64,000 nucleotides of DNA from UBA6 sp964477865 (GCA_964477865.1 CAYZEV010000007.1:1-64000), one strand, 5' to 3'. Shown: positions 34,621-43,047, counted from the first letter of the stretch. The notes: a model not told the origin generated them from the sequence alone. Program-made: numbers and translations.

Positions 34621-35514
34621 TTGTTAGGCAAAAAGGACCGCATACTCATCTCCCTGGCCGTCATTCTGGCCATCGTCACGTTCGGGGTCGTCGGCTTCAG
34701 TCTAGTGGAACCTATGATAAAAAGCCCGTGGGACGCGCTCTACTTCACCCTGGTGACCATGACCACGGTGGGTTACGGGGATTTCATCCCCACCACTCCT
34801 GAGTCCAGGGTCGTGGCCTCGGTGGTGATGGTGGTCGGGATCGGAGCGGCGCTCTCCTTCTTCCAGACCACCTTCGACCTGGCCATGCGGAGGGAGATAC
34901 GAGCCGAGCTGGGCCTGCCGGAGAGGAGGACCAAAATGAAGGACCATTACATCATCTGCGGTTTCGGGAACGTCGGTCACCAGATCATGGACCAGCTAAG
35001 CGCCAAGGGCGAACGGTTCATCATCATAGAGAAGGACCGGCGGAAGGTGGAGGAACTGGTGGAGGCGCACATCCCGGTCATCGAGGGCAACGCCGAGAAC
35101 GAGGAAGTGCTCGAGCGGGCCAACATAAGGGAAGCGAAAGGGCTTCTGGCCACCATGCCTGACCCGATCAATCTGATGGTCGTGATCACCGCCCGGATGC
35201 TCAATGACAAGCTGAGGATAATCTCCGAGGTGGAGGAGAACCGCAACGTGGCCAAGCTGCAGCGGGCCGGGGCCGACGAGATCGTCCATTGTCACGAGAT
35301 GGGCGCCCGAGTCATGGTCACCAAGGCCCGGAAGGCGATCGTCGATCTGGTCTGCGGCGTAGAGGTGGACACCAAGAAGACCAATTTCTTCATCGCCTAC
35401 GATGGTCAGGAGTATCACTTCTGCTCCCCCCAGTGTCTCGAGGCCTTCAAGAACAACCCCCAGCGGTTCATCGAGATGCAGCGGGCGGTGGAATCGACCT
35501 GCGCGGTGAGATAA
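34621..35514 (+). CDS. Two-helix K+ channel with RCK (TrkA-N) domain fused to a YHS metal-binding domain
   Basis: Residues 8-28 and about 62-85 are membrane helices flanking the pore with selectivity filter TVGYGD (49-54). A TrkA-N/RCK domain follows (107-225: IICGFGNVGHQIMDQL nucleotide-binding loop, then EGNAENEEVL). In place of the usual RCK-C lobe there is a YHS domain at about 242-285: C245 in LVCGVEVD, Tyr260, His266-Phe-Cys268, and Cys272 in SPQCLEAF. Channels of the MthK type open on Ca2+ or nucleotide binding; YHS domains bind heavy metals or copper in other proteins. Metal control of gating is an inference from the fusion. Start TTG 34621 agrees with the TATA box; no alternative start keeps helix 1. 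Confidence 0.9.
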   Translation: MLGKKDRILISLAVILAIVTFGVVGFSLVEPMIKSPWDALYFTLVTMTTVGYGDFIPTTPESRVVASVVMVVGIGAALSFFQTTFDLAMRREIRAELGLPERRTKMKDHYIICGFGNVGHQIMDQLSAKGERFIIIEKDRRKVEELVEAHIPVIEGNAENEEVLERANIREAKGLLATMPDPINLMVVITARMLNDKLRIISEVEENRNVAKLQRAGADEIVHCHEMGARVMVTKARKAIVDLVCGVEVDTKKTNFFIAYDGQEYHFCSPQCLEAFKNNPQRFIEMQRAVESTCAVR

Positions 35515-35547
35515 GAAAAAAGAAAAAAGGTGGAGGACTAGCAGACC

Positions 35548-35661
35548 TCAGGCCGTTCCGGGGACCACGATGAACAGCACTGCGAGAAGGAAGATGACCA
35601 GTAGGGCCAGCATGATGCCCTTCCTCTTCTGGTGGGCCAGCTCCGAGCCGTATGCGGTCAT
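35548..35661 (-). CDS. 37-residue single-helix membrane microprotein
   Basis: A short open frame. From the ATG at 35661 it reads a polar, basic N-terminus (MTAYGSELAHQKRKG) and then one hydrophobic helix (IMLALLVIFLLAVLFIVV) ending PGTA. It has a GGGAAGGAT Shine-Dalgarno-like stretch a few bases upstream and its own TATA-like box at 35721-35728, so it is probably expressed separately from the DUF1015 gene upstream on the same strand. No family recognised. Its size and layout resemble small regulators or stabilisers of membrane complexes. Confidence 0.5.
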   Translation of the reverse strand: MTAYGSELAHQKRKGIMLALLVIFLLAVLFIVVPGTA

Positions 35662-35720
35662 CTATCCTTCCCTTTCCCCGTGGACCTTCCGTCTACGGTA
35701 CTTTCTGGGAACCGGAGCTA

Positions 35721-35728
35721 CATATAGA
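35721..35728 (-). promoter_or_regulatory. TATA box before the 37-aa microprotein
   Basis: CTATATGT on the minus strand predicts transcription from about 35698, leaving a leader of about 36 bases with an SD-like AAGGAT. The region between the DUF1015 stop and this gene is strongly A/T-rich. Confidence 0.4.
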
Positions 35729-35767
35729 TTGTGCTCATTTAATTAATATCTATATGGATATTGATTG

Positions 35768-36973
35768 TCATTTCATCCGGTAAAGGACGAACCCGGACCA
35801 GATCTTCGGCCAGAAGTAGGTGGTCTTCTTGGGCATCTTGCGCCCGTTCTGGGCGACCTTCCAGACCATGTCCAGGGAGGGGGCGCGGACCAGGATGGCG
35901 AGGTCGATCCCTCCGGCCTGCACCTTCCTCTCCACGGACGGGCGGTCATGATCGTACTCGATCTCCAGCTCGTTGCCCTTGGGCATCGCGTACAGGATCC
36001 CTTTCAGGATCACCTCTTGGCAGACGTAGGTGTCCACCGACCACAGGATGTCCCCGGGGGGCGCGGTGAACTCGGCAAGGAGGGTCTTTCCGCTGGGCAA
36101 CAGGAGCCCGAAGGTGGGGGCGGTCGCCGTGTCCATGGCCTCTTCGGCGGCCTTGGCGTCCTTCACCGCTCGCACCGTGAATTGCTTGTCCAGGGCATCT
36201 AACAGTTCCTTCTCCTGGAACTTCAGGTTCTTGACCAGGCGATGGGTCGGCCGAACGAACATGCCGGTATCCTGCGAGGAGACCATGGTGCAGAGGACAT
36301 ACGATCTCCTCTCGTCCAGCAGATTCTCCTGGGAGTACTTGTAGGAGGTCTCGTACCGGTGGTGACCATCGGCGATGAGCACCTTCTTGAGGGCGAGCAT
36401 GCTCCGGACGCGATCGACCGTCGCGGGGTCGGCGATGCGGTAGAGCTGGTGCTTGGTGCCGGAAACGTCGCTGCACTCGTACAACCTCGTGGCGGCCTTG
36501 GCGATCTGGTCAAGGTCGATCTCCGAGCGATCGTACAGGCCGAAGATCGATTCGCAGTGGGTCGCGGTGGACCGCAGGAGGTTCAAACGGTCCTCCTTTA
36601 CCTTGGGGAAGGTTTCCTCGTGGGGGATGATGTTCCCGGCCTCGTAGCCCTCCGCCTTGAGCACTCCGATGATGCCGTTGCGGGTCAGCCATTTCTCGCC
36701 ATCCTGGAAGCTCTGTCGATACAGGTAATAGCACGGTTCCTTGTCCTGGTCCAGCTTGCCCGAGGCGATCCAGGAGTCCAGGAGCTTGGCCGCCTTGTCA
36801 TATTTCCCGTCCACCGCTCCGAGGGTGATCCTGGTGATGTTGAACGGCTTTGACTGCAGTTTGGCCTGCTCCTCGACGGAGATGATGTCGTAGGGCGGGG
36901 ACACGCGGTCGGCGATGTCCTCGTTCTTGGTCAGGTGCGGTAGGATGCCGGAAAAGGGGCGGAAGTCGACCAT
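35768..36973 (-). CDS. DUF1015 family protein
   Basis: A soluble protein of about 401 residues in the DUF1015 (COG4198) family. Recognisable are the opening MVDFRPFSGILPHL, the SPPYDIIS turn, NITRITLG, and the family box IADGHHRYETSYKY, followed by MVSSQDTGMFVRPTHRLV. The family is common in methanogens and clostridia and has no proven activity. The charged DGHHRYE box suggests a metal- or phosphate-binding active site. The ATG at 36973 is preferred to that at 37003 because the family begins at this point. It is divergent from the DedA gene. Confidence 0.88.
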   Translation of the reverse strand: MVDFRPFSGILPHLTKNEDIADRVSPPYDIISVEEQAKLQSKPFNITRITLGAVDGKYDKAAKLLDSWIASGKLDQDKEPCYYLYRQSFQDGEKWLTRNGIIGVLKAEGYEAGNIIPHEETFPKVKEDRLNLLRSTATHCESIFGLYDRSEIDLDQIAKAATRLYECSDVSGTKHQLYRIADPATVDRVRSMLALKKVLIADGHHRYETSYKYSQENLLDERRSYVLCTMVSSQDTGMFVRPTHRLVKNLKFQEKELLDALDKQFTVRAVKDAKAAEEAMDTATAPTFGLLLPSGKTLLAEFTAPPGDILWSVDTYVCQEVILKGILYAMPKGNELEIEYDHDRPSVERKVQAGGIDLAILVRAPSLDMVWKVAQNGRKMPKKTTYFWPKIWSGFVLYRMK

Positions 36974-37099
36974 AGGGAACGTTCCCGGTAATGACTCCCC
37001 CATTCATGAGGGTTGCGTAGCAGGACCGGTCCCCGGCTGGGAGCCAAAAGCTCTTTTATCGGTTCCGGTCTAACCTGACAAGCCTGGACGGATTTGTAG

Positions 37100-37753
37100 A
37101 TGAACCTGATCGAGATGATCAACGAATGGATGCTGGCCCTGATCTCCTCTGCCGGCTATCTTGGCATCTTCGTTGCCATGTTCGTGGAGGGTATCCTCAC
37201 TCCGATCCCGAGCGAACTGATCATGCCCTTCGCCGGATACCTGTGCTCGACCGGCGAGCTGAACATCATCCTGGTCATCCTGGTCGGCTCCCTGGGCGCG
37301 GTGGGCGGCTCGACTATCGCCTACCTGCTCGGCCGGACCCTGGGGCGCCCCTTCCTGGATCGGTATGGCCGCTACCTCGGCCTCGGTCCCGATTCGCTGT
37401 GCCGGGCGGACGCCTGGTTCGCCAAGTGGGGCAACTACGGCATCCTCATCGGACACGCTCTTCCGGGGATCCGGTCGGTCATCTCCTTCCCGGCCGGGAT
37501 AGCTCGGATGGACCTCAAACGGTTCGCTCTGTTCACCTTCATCGGCGCCACCATCTGGAACTCCGTGCTGGTGTCGGCGGGCTTCTTGCTCGGCCAGTAC
37601 TGGATCGAGCTGGCTCGCAGCCTGGATGGCTGGGACATCGTCATCCTGGTGTCGGTGGGCGCGATCCTCCTGGGCTATATCATTTACAGCCGGTGGAAGA
37701 ACAAGGAACGGCCCCATTGCGCGGAGGGGTCCGACGACCGGGACGCCCCTTAG
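37100..37753 (+). CDS. DedA-family membrane protein (SNARE-associated/VTT domain)
   Basis: A 217-residue DedA/VTT protein with the expected E-rich first re-entrant region (FVEGILTPIPSELIMPFAGYL), G-rich helix (GSLGAVGGSTIAYLLGRTLGR), and the second signature ALPGIRSVISFPAGIARMDLKRF, followed by two C-terminal helices. DedA proteins are proton-coupled lipid-phosphate carriers or scramblases that return polyprenyl- or phospholipid carriers across the membrane; the archaeal lipid substrate is unknown. Its TAG stop overlaps the TAA of the convergent sugar dehydrogenase gene by three bases (TTAG, 37750-37753). Confidence 0.92.
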   Translation: MNLIEMINEWMLALISSAGYLGIFVAMFVEGILTPIPSELIMPFAGYLCSTGELNIILVILVGSLGAVGGSTIAYLLGRTLGRPFLDRYGRYLGLGPDSLCRADAWFAKWGNYGILIGHALPGIRSVISFPAGIARMDLKRFALFTFIGATIWNSVLVSAGFLLGQYWIELARSLDGWDIVILVSVGAILLGYIIYSRWKNKERPHCAEGSDDRDAP

Positions 37754-39081
37754 CCTCTCACCCTCCATACCTTTCCAGTGCTCCCGCTCGGCCCGGCGTT
37801 GTCCGCCCCCAGGACCAGGAGATCGCCCTGACCGGCCGTTCCTACCGAGAGGAGGTAGCCCGGCACCAGACCATCGGAGCGGCCCTCCACCAGCAGGGGA
37901 TGGCGGGTCCAGTTGCCATCCGTCGAGGGCAGCAGGACGAACAGCGGGCTCCCTCCGGCCCGGTAGGCCCCGAAGACGTAGCCGTTCGCCAGGGCGGAGA
38001 TGTTGCCATGGTAGGGGGAGCCCCCGATGACGGCGGCCCCTTCCCCCCCGGGCAGGGCGGAGTTCGTGAACTCGCCGATGGGGTCGACCAGCGCCTCCCC
38101 GTTCGGTCCGGTGGACGGGCAGGAGGTGGGGTTGCCCCGTGGGTCGTTGGGGTCGAAGCAATGGGCTCCCTCCCGCAGCCTCCAGCCGTAGTTGCCGCCC
38201 TTCGTCACCAGGTCCACCTCCTCGAAGCGGTTCTGACCGGCGTCTGCGACGAAGAGGGCGCTGGTGACGGGATCGAAGGAGGCGTAGGCCGGGTTCCGGA
38301 AGCCCCAGGCGAAGATCTCGGGCAAACCACCTCCCAGGGCGAAGGGATTGTCGGTAGGGATGGCGTACGGTCGTCCGTCCGCTTCCCGGTCGATGTCCAG
38401 GCGAAGAACCTTGCCGTGGATGGAGCCCAGGTCCTGGGCATTGCCTACGGTGGCGTTATGGCCCCGCCCTACGTCATTTCCCCCTCCCCCGTCCCCCACC
38501 GTGACGTAGAGGAGGCCGTCCGGGCCGAACAGCACCTGGCCGCCATTATGGTTCATGTAAGGATTGTCGATGGCCAGGATGACCCGGGCCGTGGCCGGGT
38601 CGACCGAGGACCCGTCCGGGGAGGCGGTCATTTCGACAATGTAATTGGTATGGTCGTAATCGGTTGGCGCTCCCGGACGGAGGGGGGCGCTGTAGAACGC
38701 GTACACTTTGTGGTTGGCGGTGTAGTTGGGATGGAAGGCGATGCTGAGCAGCCCCCGCTCATCGTAGCCTGGACTGAGGCCGACCAGCTCGTTCCGCAGG
38801 TCCAGGAACGGTTCGGCGAGCAGGGAACCGTTGGACAGGAGCGTCCTGACCACGCCGATCTGGTCCACGATGAACACCCTGTCCGCGAGGCCATTGGCCC
38901 TGGCCACTCCGATCGGATGGACGAGACCCTCGGCCGCCAGCTCCAGGGTCACGCGGTCCTCGATGGGCGGTCCGGACCTGCTTGAAGGCGTGTTGATCAG
39001 CAACGAAGCTATCACCACGCCCGCCACTATCAATGCGGAGACCAGCACCCAGGTAGCGTTCCTCATACGTTCGACTATCAT
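37750..39081 (-). CDS. Secreted PQQ-dependent sugar dehydrogenase (sGDH/YliI family)
   Basis: A six-bladed beta-propeller oxidoreductase outside the membrane, anchored by an N-terminal helix (WVLVSALIVAGVVIASLLI). Family boxes in order are VHPIGVARA, GYDERGLLSIAFHPNY, MNHNGGQVLFGPDGLLYVTVGDGGGGND, GSIHGKVLRLDID, EIFAWGFRNPAYASFD, VADAGQNRFEEVDLV, GGNYGWRLREG, and closing VWRVRG. 443 residues is the usual length. Soluble relatives oxidise aldoses with PQQ. Whether this archaeon makes PQQ is not visible here, so another cofactor or a calcium-binding role without redox activity is possible. Confidence 0.88.
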   Translation of the reverse strand: MIVERMRNATWVLVSALIVAGVVIASLLINTPSSRSGPPIEDRVTLELAAEGLVHPIGVARANGLADRVFIVDQIGVVRTLLSNGSLLAEPFLDLRNELVGLSPGYDERGLLSIAFHPNYTANHKVYAFYSAPLRPGAPTDYDHTNYIVEMTASPDGSSVDPATARVILAIDNPYMNHNGGQVLFGPDGLLYVTVGDGGGGNDVGRGHNATVGNAQDLGSIHGKVLRLDIDREADGRPYAIPTDNPFALGGGLPEIFAWGFRNPAYASFDPVTSALFVADAGQNRFEEVDLVTKGGNYGWRLREGAHCFDPNDPRGNPTSCPSTGPNGEALVDPIGEFTNSALPGGEGAAVIGGSPYHGNISALANGYVFGAYRAGGSPLFVLLPSTDGNWTRHPLLVEGRSDGLVPGYLLSVGTAGQGDLLVLGADNAGPSGSTGKVWRVRG

Positions 39082-39134
39082 TCGAGCGATGGCCCTATTG
39101 ACTTATCGCTCATTGTTGCCGAGCCGACCGTTTT

Positions 39135-40010
39135 TTATGCGGTCGGGGTAGAGCCGATGGTCTGGGCCTGTGTTTCCACATGTATGTTTATGGAGATGTC
39201 CGGGACTGCCTTACCTAGTTCAAGCTCGATTCTCTCGGTGAGCGCATGGGTTTGGAAGGTGGAGCAACTACCATCGACACAGAGGTGGAACTCGGAATAG
39301 ACCTGGGTTCCAACCCTCCTTGTCTTCAGATCATGGTATTCGATATAGCCATCGACCTTGGCCAACGCCTCCCGGATCAACTGCTCCTCATCGGGGCAGT
39401 TCTGGTCCATCAGGTCAACGGTCGTCTTCCTCAGCACATCATAGCCCATCTTTATGAGGAGGAACGCCACCACCAGGGCGATAAGGGGGTCCAGGATGAA
39501 CCAGCCGGTCACGCTGGCGATGAACAGACCGATGACCACCCCTACGGAAGAGAGGACATCGGACAGTAGATGCTTGGAATCGCCCTCCAGGGCTATCGAA
39601 CCAGTTCGCCTCGATTCTCTTAACAGAACAACGGCGAGAATGCCATTCAGGGAGGTGGCCGCGAGGGAGATCACCAGGGCCACATCAACATTCCCTAGTC
39701 CCGCTGGGGCCAGCAGCCTACCGACGCTCGCTTCGATGATGAGAACGGCGGCGATTATTATCAGGATCCCTTCGACCAGGCATGAGATGTTCTCTGCCTT
39801 CTGGTGCCCATAGTTGTGGTTCCGATCAGCGGGCTTTGCCGCTATCCAGATGGAGAATGCCATCATCACCGAGGCGACGATGTTTATGATGGATTCTAAT
39901 GCGTCCGATAGCAGGGCAACCGAGCCGGAGGCGAGGTATGCTAATAACTTTAGCACCAGGACAGTGGCTCCAACCACTATTGCCAGCAGAGCAAAGCTCA
40001 GCTTGTTCAC
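39135..40010 (-). CDS. Cation diffusion facilitator (CDF) metal efflux transporter
   Basis: A 291-residue CDF transporter exporting divalent metal against protons. There are six helices; the TM2 site reads SDALESIIN and the TM5 site KHLLSDVLSS (His and Asp). The linker NYGHQKAENIS is the CDF hallmark, and the C-terminal cytoplasmic domain has the ferredoxin-like fold with HDLKTRRVGTQVYSEFHLCVD. The TM2 set (Asp, Glu, Asn) differs from zinc-type HxxxD, so the ion may be Mn, Fe or Ni; this variant is common in one CDF subgroup. The start is GTG 40010. It lies in a patch of lower GC than the flanks. Confidence 0.9.
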   Translation of the reverse strand: MNKLSFALLAIVVGATVLVLKLLAYLASGSVALLSDALESIINIVASVMMAFSIWIAAKPADRNHNYGHQKAENISCLVEGILIIIAAVLIIEASVGRLLAPAGLGNVDVALVISLAATSLNGILAVVLLRESRRTGSIALEGDSKHLLSDVLSSVGVVIGLFIASVTGWFILDPLIALVVAFLLIKMGYDVLRKTTVDLMDQNCPDEEQLIREALAKVDGYIEYHDLKTRRVGTQVYSEFHLCVDGSCSTFQTHALTERIELELGKAVPDISINIHVETQAQTIGSTPTA

Positions 40011-40525
40011 GATGGGGGATATTTGACCATGCTTTTCAAGGTGTCGATACCGATCCCGTCATCGACCATATCGGGCGATCGGCCAAAGAATACGCTCGAA
40101 GAGGCAGCATTGCATGGTCGCCATGGAACGGAACTATTGATGGGAGACATGATGACCTAATTGATTGTTCGAGAGCACGAAGCGGCCGGCCCTTTGAACT
40201 ATGCCCCATTACCCTGTGGGGCGTCCTTTCTTTTTCATAATATATTGGGCTTACCTATTTATTTTTTCAATTTCTGTGACTCAAGTCTAGCGTGTCAAAA
40301 AGTTGGAAAATTAGGTAATGTACTAAGCATAAGATACTGGACAATGTCTACAGACTTCCCAACATATCATTAGGAAGAGTTTGGAGCTCATCTCTGCCCA
40401 AATTCACTAACCTGATCGTCCAGCATTTTGTTTTTTTAATTACAACGGCCTTATTGAGGTTATAAAATAAGACTGGAAAAGAGTTTAGGCGAATCCCATA
40501 GGGCCTGCCAGGCCTTTAACATGAG
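40011..40525. other. 515-base A/T-rich intergenic region
   Basis: No supported gene. The part beyond 40236 is far richer in A/T than the rest of the window. Short open frames here have no family features, Shine-Dalgarno or coherent composition. A stem of GCCCCA (40203-40208) with TGGGGC (40217-40222), followed by a T-rich stretch to 40235, is the only structured element noticed. The region could be the scar of a lost gene or of an insertion. Confidence 0.6.
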
Positions 40526-41263
40526 TTAAAGAGTCTGTTCCATAGTTGTCCTTTGAGATCCATCCAAGTCCCTGACTGGAGCAGTCTTTGGTTGGTCGAA
40601 CCCCTTTATTATCAGCCACGAAGCGAACACCATCTCCTGTATGGCTATGGGCATGGCCAAGAGGGTCGTGGCGTCAAACGCGGTCGTGTCGGTGCCGAAC
40701 AGACCCATTGTACCGTATATCAGGATGCCAACGTCCCCGATAAGGCCCCATGCCGATAGCCATCGTGGCACGAGCCTCGATCGATATAGGACGTAGTTGA
40801 GCACCAGACCTCCCAGGCTCAGGAATATCAACGTCCCGAACAAAAAGGACCATTCACGTAACGAGATCAATAATGCGCCCATGGATTGATAGCTAGCTTC
40901 GTCCAGGCGTCCAGCTGCATAGTCCTGGCCCATTGACAGCATCCCCAGAAGACAGACCGTACCAATAACGATAAAGATCGCTTCCACGAGTCTGATTCCA
41001 GCATATGCCATTCCGAGACCCTCGACATGTTTTCTGAGGATCGGGAACATTAAAGCTCCAATACCGAACACTGAGATGGCCAGGATGGTCATGAGCATTG
41101 CTGACATCAGGACATCGTTCTCGATATCGGGCAGCTTGAGGAGATTATCAGGACCATCGAGGGCTGAGCCTAAAAGGGGCACACTGGCTATTGAAGTTAC
41201 AGTGGCGATGATGAACAACGCTCCCACGATCGCTGCTGTCTTTCTGTAGTATCTTTCTGTCAT
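40526..41263 (-). CDS. DUF4386 family membrane protein
   Basis: An integral membrane protein of about 245 residues with six predicted helices, of the DUF4386 family. It opens with the family signature (TERYYRKTAAIVGALFIIATV). It continues with GLGMAYAGIRLVEAIFIVIG, the polar loop ASYQSMGALLISLREWSFLFG, and LVPRWLSAWGLIGDVGILIYG. The family function is unknown. ATG 41263 has an AAGGAA Shine-Dalgarno; GTG 41272 is in frame. It is divergent from an HTH_10 regulator with about 110 bases between, a layout that suggests the regulator controls it. Confidence 0.85.
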   Translation of the reverse strand: MTERYYRKTAAIVGALFIIATVTSIASVPLLGSALDGPDNLLKLPDIENDVLMSAMLMTILAISVFGIGALMFPILRKHVEGLGMAYAGIRLVEAIFIVIGTVCLLGMLSMGQDYAAGRLDEASYQSMGALLISLREWSFLFGTLIFLSLGGLVLNYVLYRSRLVPRWLSAWGLIGDVGILIYGTMGLFGTDTTAFDATTLLAMPIAIQEMVFASWLIIKGFDQPKTAPVRDLDGSQRTTMEQTL

Positions 41264-41343
41264 TTCCTTCACTCAGGTTTTTTTACCTAAGAGGACGGAG
41301 GGATTGAAAAATACTTGGAAATTGAGCCAGACATATATGGCAC

Positions 41344-41351
41344 TTTATATA
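41344..41351 (+). promoter_or_regulatory. TATA box of HTH_10 regulator
   Basis: TTTATATA is centred 27 bases before the ATG at 41375, which predicts a leaderless transcript and selects that ATG over the upstream ATG at 41315. Confidence 0.6.
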
Positions 41352-41374
41352 CGATATACTACTATCATGCAAAT

Positions 41375-42043
41375 ATGCCCATGCGGAAAGTGATCATCGA
41401 GATAGAACCATTCGAGACCACTAAGGAAGCCCAGAGGCCGCTGTTCACCCACATCCGCTCTTACGAGGTCCTGGAGGTCCTGAAGATGGATCATTTGAAG
41501 GGCCTCTATGTCGATCTCATCGAATGTCATCTGAAGGAGAATGTTTCGATCGATGAGCTGGCCTCCATCGGCGACATGGACATCCTCAGTGTGATCAGGT
41601 CAGAGGGCGACAGGCATATCTGCTTGGTATTGGGACACGAAAAGGAAGATGCCACTGATATATTCAAGGAACTGAACCTCATCTACACCGCCCCCAGCCT
41701 GATATCCGAGGACAGGATCATCGTCAGCTTCATCAGCAGCCAGAAGGACATGACGAGATTCGTTGAACTGGTGAAGGCCCACATTGGCAAGGTTGTCAAT
41801 ACGACCTTCAAACAGTCGACCTATGAGAAGAAGGACCTCCTATCCATTCTGACGGACAAGCAGCGGGAGATTATGACCGCCGCCTACAGATATGGCTACT
41901 ATGACATTCCCACTAGGATAAGCAGCGAACGCTTGTCAGAAAAGGTGAACATCAGCAAGCCAACGCTTCTGGAGCACCTGAGAAAGGCGGAAAGAAGGAT
42001 CCTCACGGAGATATTGGCCGGCTCCCCGGAAATGAATAAGTAA
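41375..42043 (+). CDS. HTH_10 (Bat-like) transcriptional regulator
   Basis: A regulator of about 222 residues of the archaeal bacterioopsin-activator-like group. The N-terminal two thirds form an alpha/beta sensor region (VIIEIEPFET, then repeated beta-alpha units ending in STYEKKDLLSI). The C-terminal 50 residues are the HTH_10 domain, LTDKQREIMTAAYRYGYYDIPT followed by LSEKVNISKPTLLEHLRKAERRIL. Such proteins bind DNA near promoters, usually of neighbouring genes; the divergent DUF4386 gene is the natural target. Its signal is unknown. The ATG is fixed by the TATA box at 41344-41351. Confidence 0.9.
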   Translation: MPMRKVIIEIEPFETTKEAQRPLFTHIRSYEVLEVLKMDHLKGLYVDLIECHLKENVSIDELASIGDMDILSVIRSEGDRHICLVLGHEKEDATDIFKELNLIYTAPSLISEDRIIVSFISSQKDMTRFVELVKAHIGKVVNTTFKQSTYEKKDLLSILTDKQREIMTAAYRYGYYDIPTRISSERLSEKVNISKPTLLEHLRKAERRILTEILAGSPEMNK

Positions 42044-42045
42044 GG

Positions 42046-43047
42046 CTACGGCCGCAAACCAGTGGTGAAGGTCGAGATTGATGGCATTTCATTGATGGTC
42101 ACAACGATCTTCCCTTTGACGTTACCATCCTGATAATATCGGAAGGCATCGGCGACCTCGCTGAGCGCGTATCGCCTGTCTATGATCGGTGTTACCTTTC
42201 CTGCTTCGATCATGTCGCAGAGCAATGCAAGATCGCGAGTATCTGGCTTGTACAAAAGCAGAGTGACCTTCCGTTTCCCGAGGGCCCAGGAGCCAAGGAA
42301 CAGGGACCTGAAGATAGCACCTCCAGAACCCCCGATTAGGACACAGATGCCCCTGGGTGCCAATGCACGCTTGTAATCGAAGACCGAGCGATGGGACACG
42401 ACATCGACGATCAGGTCGTATTCCCGACCATTCCTGGTGAAATCTTCCTTATTGAAATCGATGACGTGGTCGGCGCCTATCGAAAGAAGCATGTCCAGTT
42501 TATCCGCCCTGTCCACGCCCGTGACCTCGGTCCCGAACGATTTCGCGATCTGAACCGCGAACGTTCCCACGCCGCCCCCTGCACCGTTGATCAGAACACG
42601 CTGTCCGGACCTGATCTTCCCCTTGTCCCGAAGGCCCTGGAGGGCTAACCCCGCCGCCTGAGGTATCGCCGCTGCCTGCTCGAATGACAAGCCCGCCATC
42701 TTCGGGGATAGGGAGGTCTCTCTGGCACAGACGAATTCCGCGAAACCGCCCCAGCCGTCCCGATTGATGTCCCCGAACACTTCATCTCCTGGGCGGAAGC
42801 GGGTGACGTTTCTGCCCACATCTTCAATCGTTCCTGCCACATCGCATCCGAGTATCTTGTATGGGGGTTTCAACCGGCCTCCTAGATTGATCCGTCCCCT
42901 ACCGTTAAGGAGCTCCCAGTCCCATGAATTAATGGATGCCGCATGGACCTTGACCAAAACCTCATCGTCCTTGGGGGTCGGCCTCTCCAAGTCCTGTTGT
43001 TGAAGGACATCTGGAGATCCGTATCTGGTCCATACCATGGCCTTCAT
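42046..43047 (-). CDS. Zinc-free MDR-family NAD(P)-dependent alcohol dehydrogenase/quinone reductase
   Basis: A 333-residue medium-chain dehydrogenase. It has the GroES-like N-terminal domain (MKAMVWTRYGSPDVLQ, VKVHAASINSWDWELL, LGCDVAGTIEDVG). The Rossmann domain has the nucleotide loop NGAGGGVGTFAVQIAKSFG. The C-terminal Asn/Gly region includes PIIDRRYALSEVADAFRYYQDGNVKGKIV. The structural and catalytic Cys set of zinc alcohol dehydrogenases is missing, so it is a quinone-oxidoreductase or enone-reductase type; the substrate is unknown. It is convergent with the HTH_10 gene two bases away. Base composition is lower in GC than the window average, as for its neighbours. Confidence 0.9.
   Translation of the reverse strand: MKAMVWTRYGSPDVLQQQDLERPTPKDDEVLVKVHAASINSWDWELLNGRGRINLGGRLKPPYKILGCDVAGTIEDVGRNVTRFRPGDEVFGDINRDGWGGFAEFVCARETSLSPKMAGLSFEQAAAIPQAAGLALQGLRDKGKIRSGQRVLINGAGGGVGTFAVQIAKSFGTEVTGVDRADKLDMLLSIGADHVIDFNKEDFTRNGREYDLIVDVVSHRSVFDYKRALAPRGICVLIGGSGGAIFRSLFLGSWALGKRKVTLLLYKPDTRDLALLCDMIEAGKVTPIIDRRYALSEVADAFRYYQDGNVKGKIVVTINEMPSISTFTTGLRP

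Noticed and set aside
37126..38985. 619-codon plus-strand open frame across DedA and sugar dehydrogenase genes
   Set aside because: It spans two real genes in other frames and has a composition typical of shadows (Arg, Gly, Pro, His).
39135..40010. CDF transporter with a broken metal site in TM2 (ALESIIN)
   Set aside because: The SDALESxxN form occurs as a regular variant in one CDF subgroup, so it is not a defect.
40011..40525. Short open frames in the A/T-rich gap as small genes
   Set aside because: No Shine-Dalgarno, no domain, no coding-like composition; the hairpin with T-rich tail has no upstream plus-strand gene to terminate.
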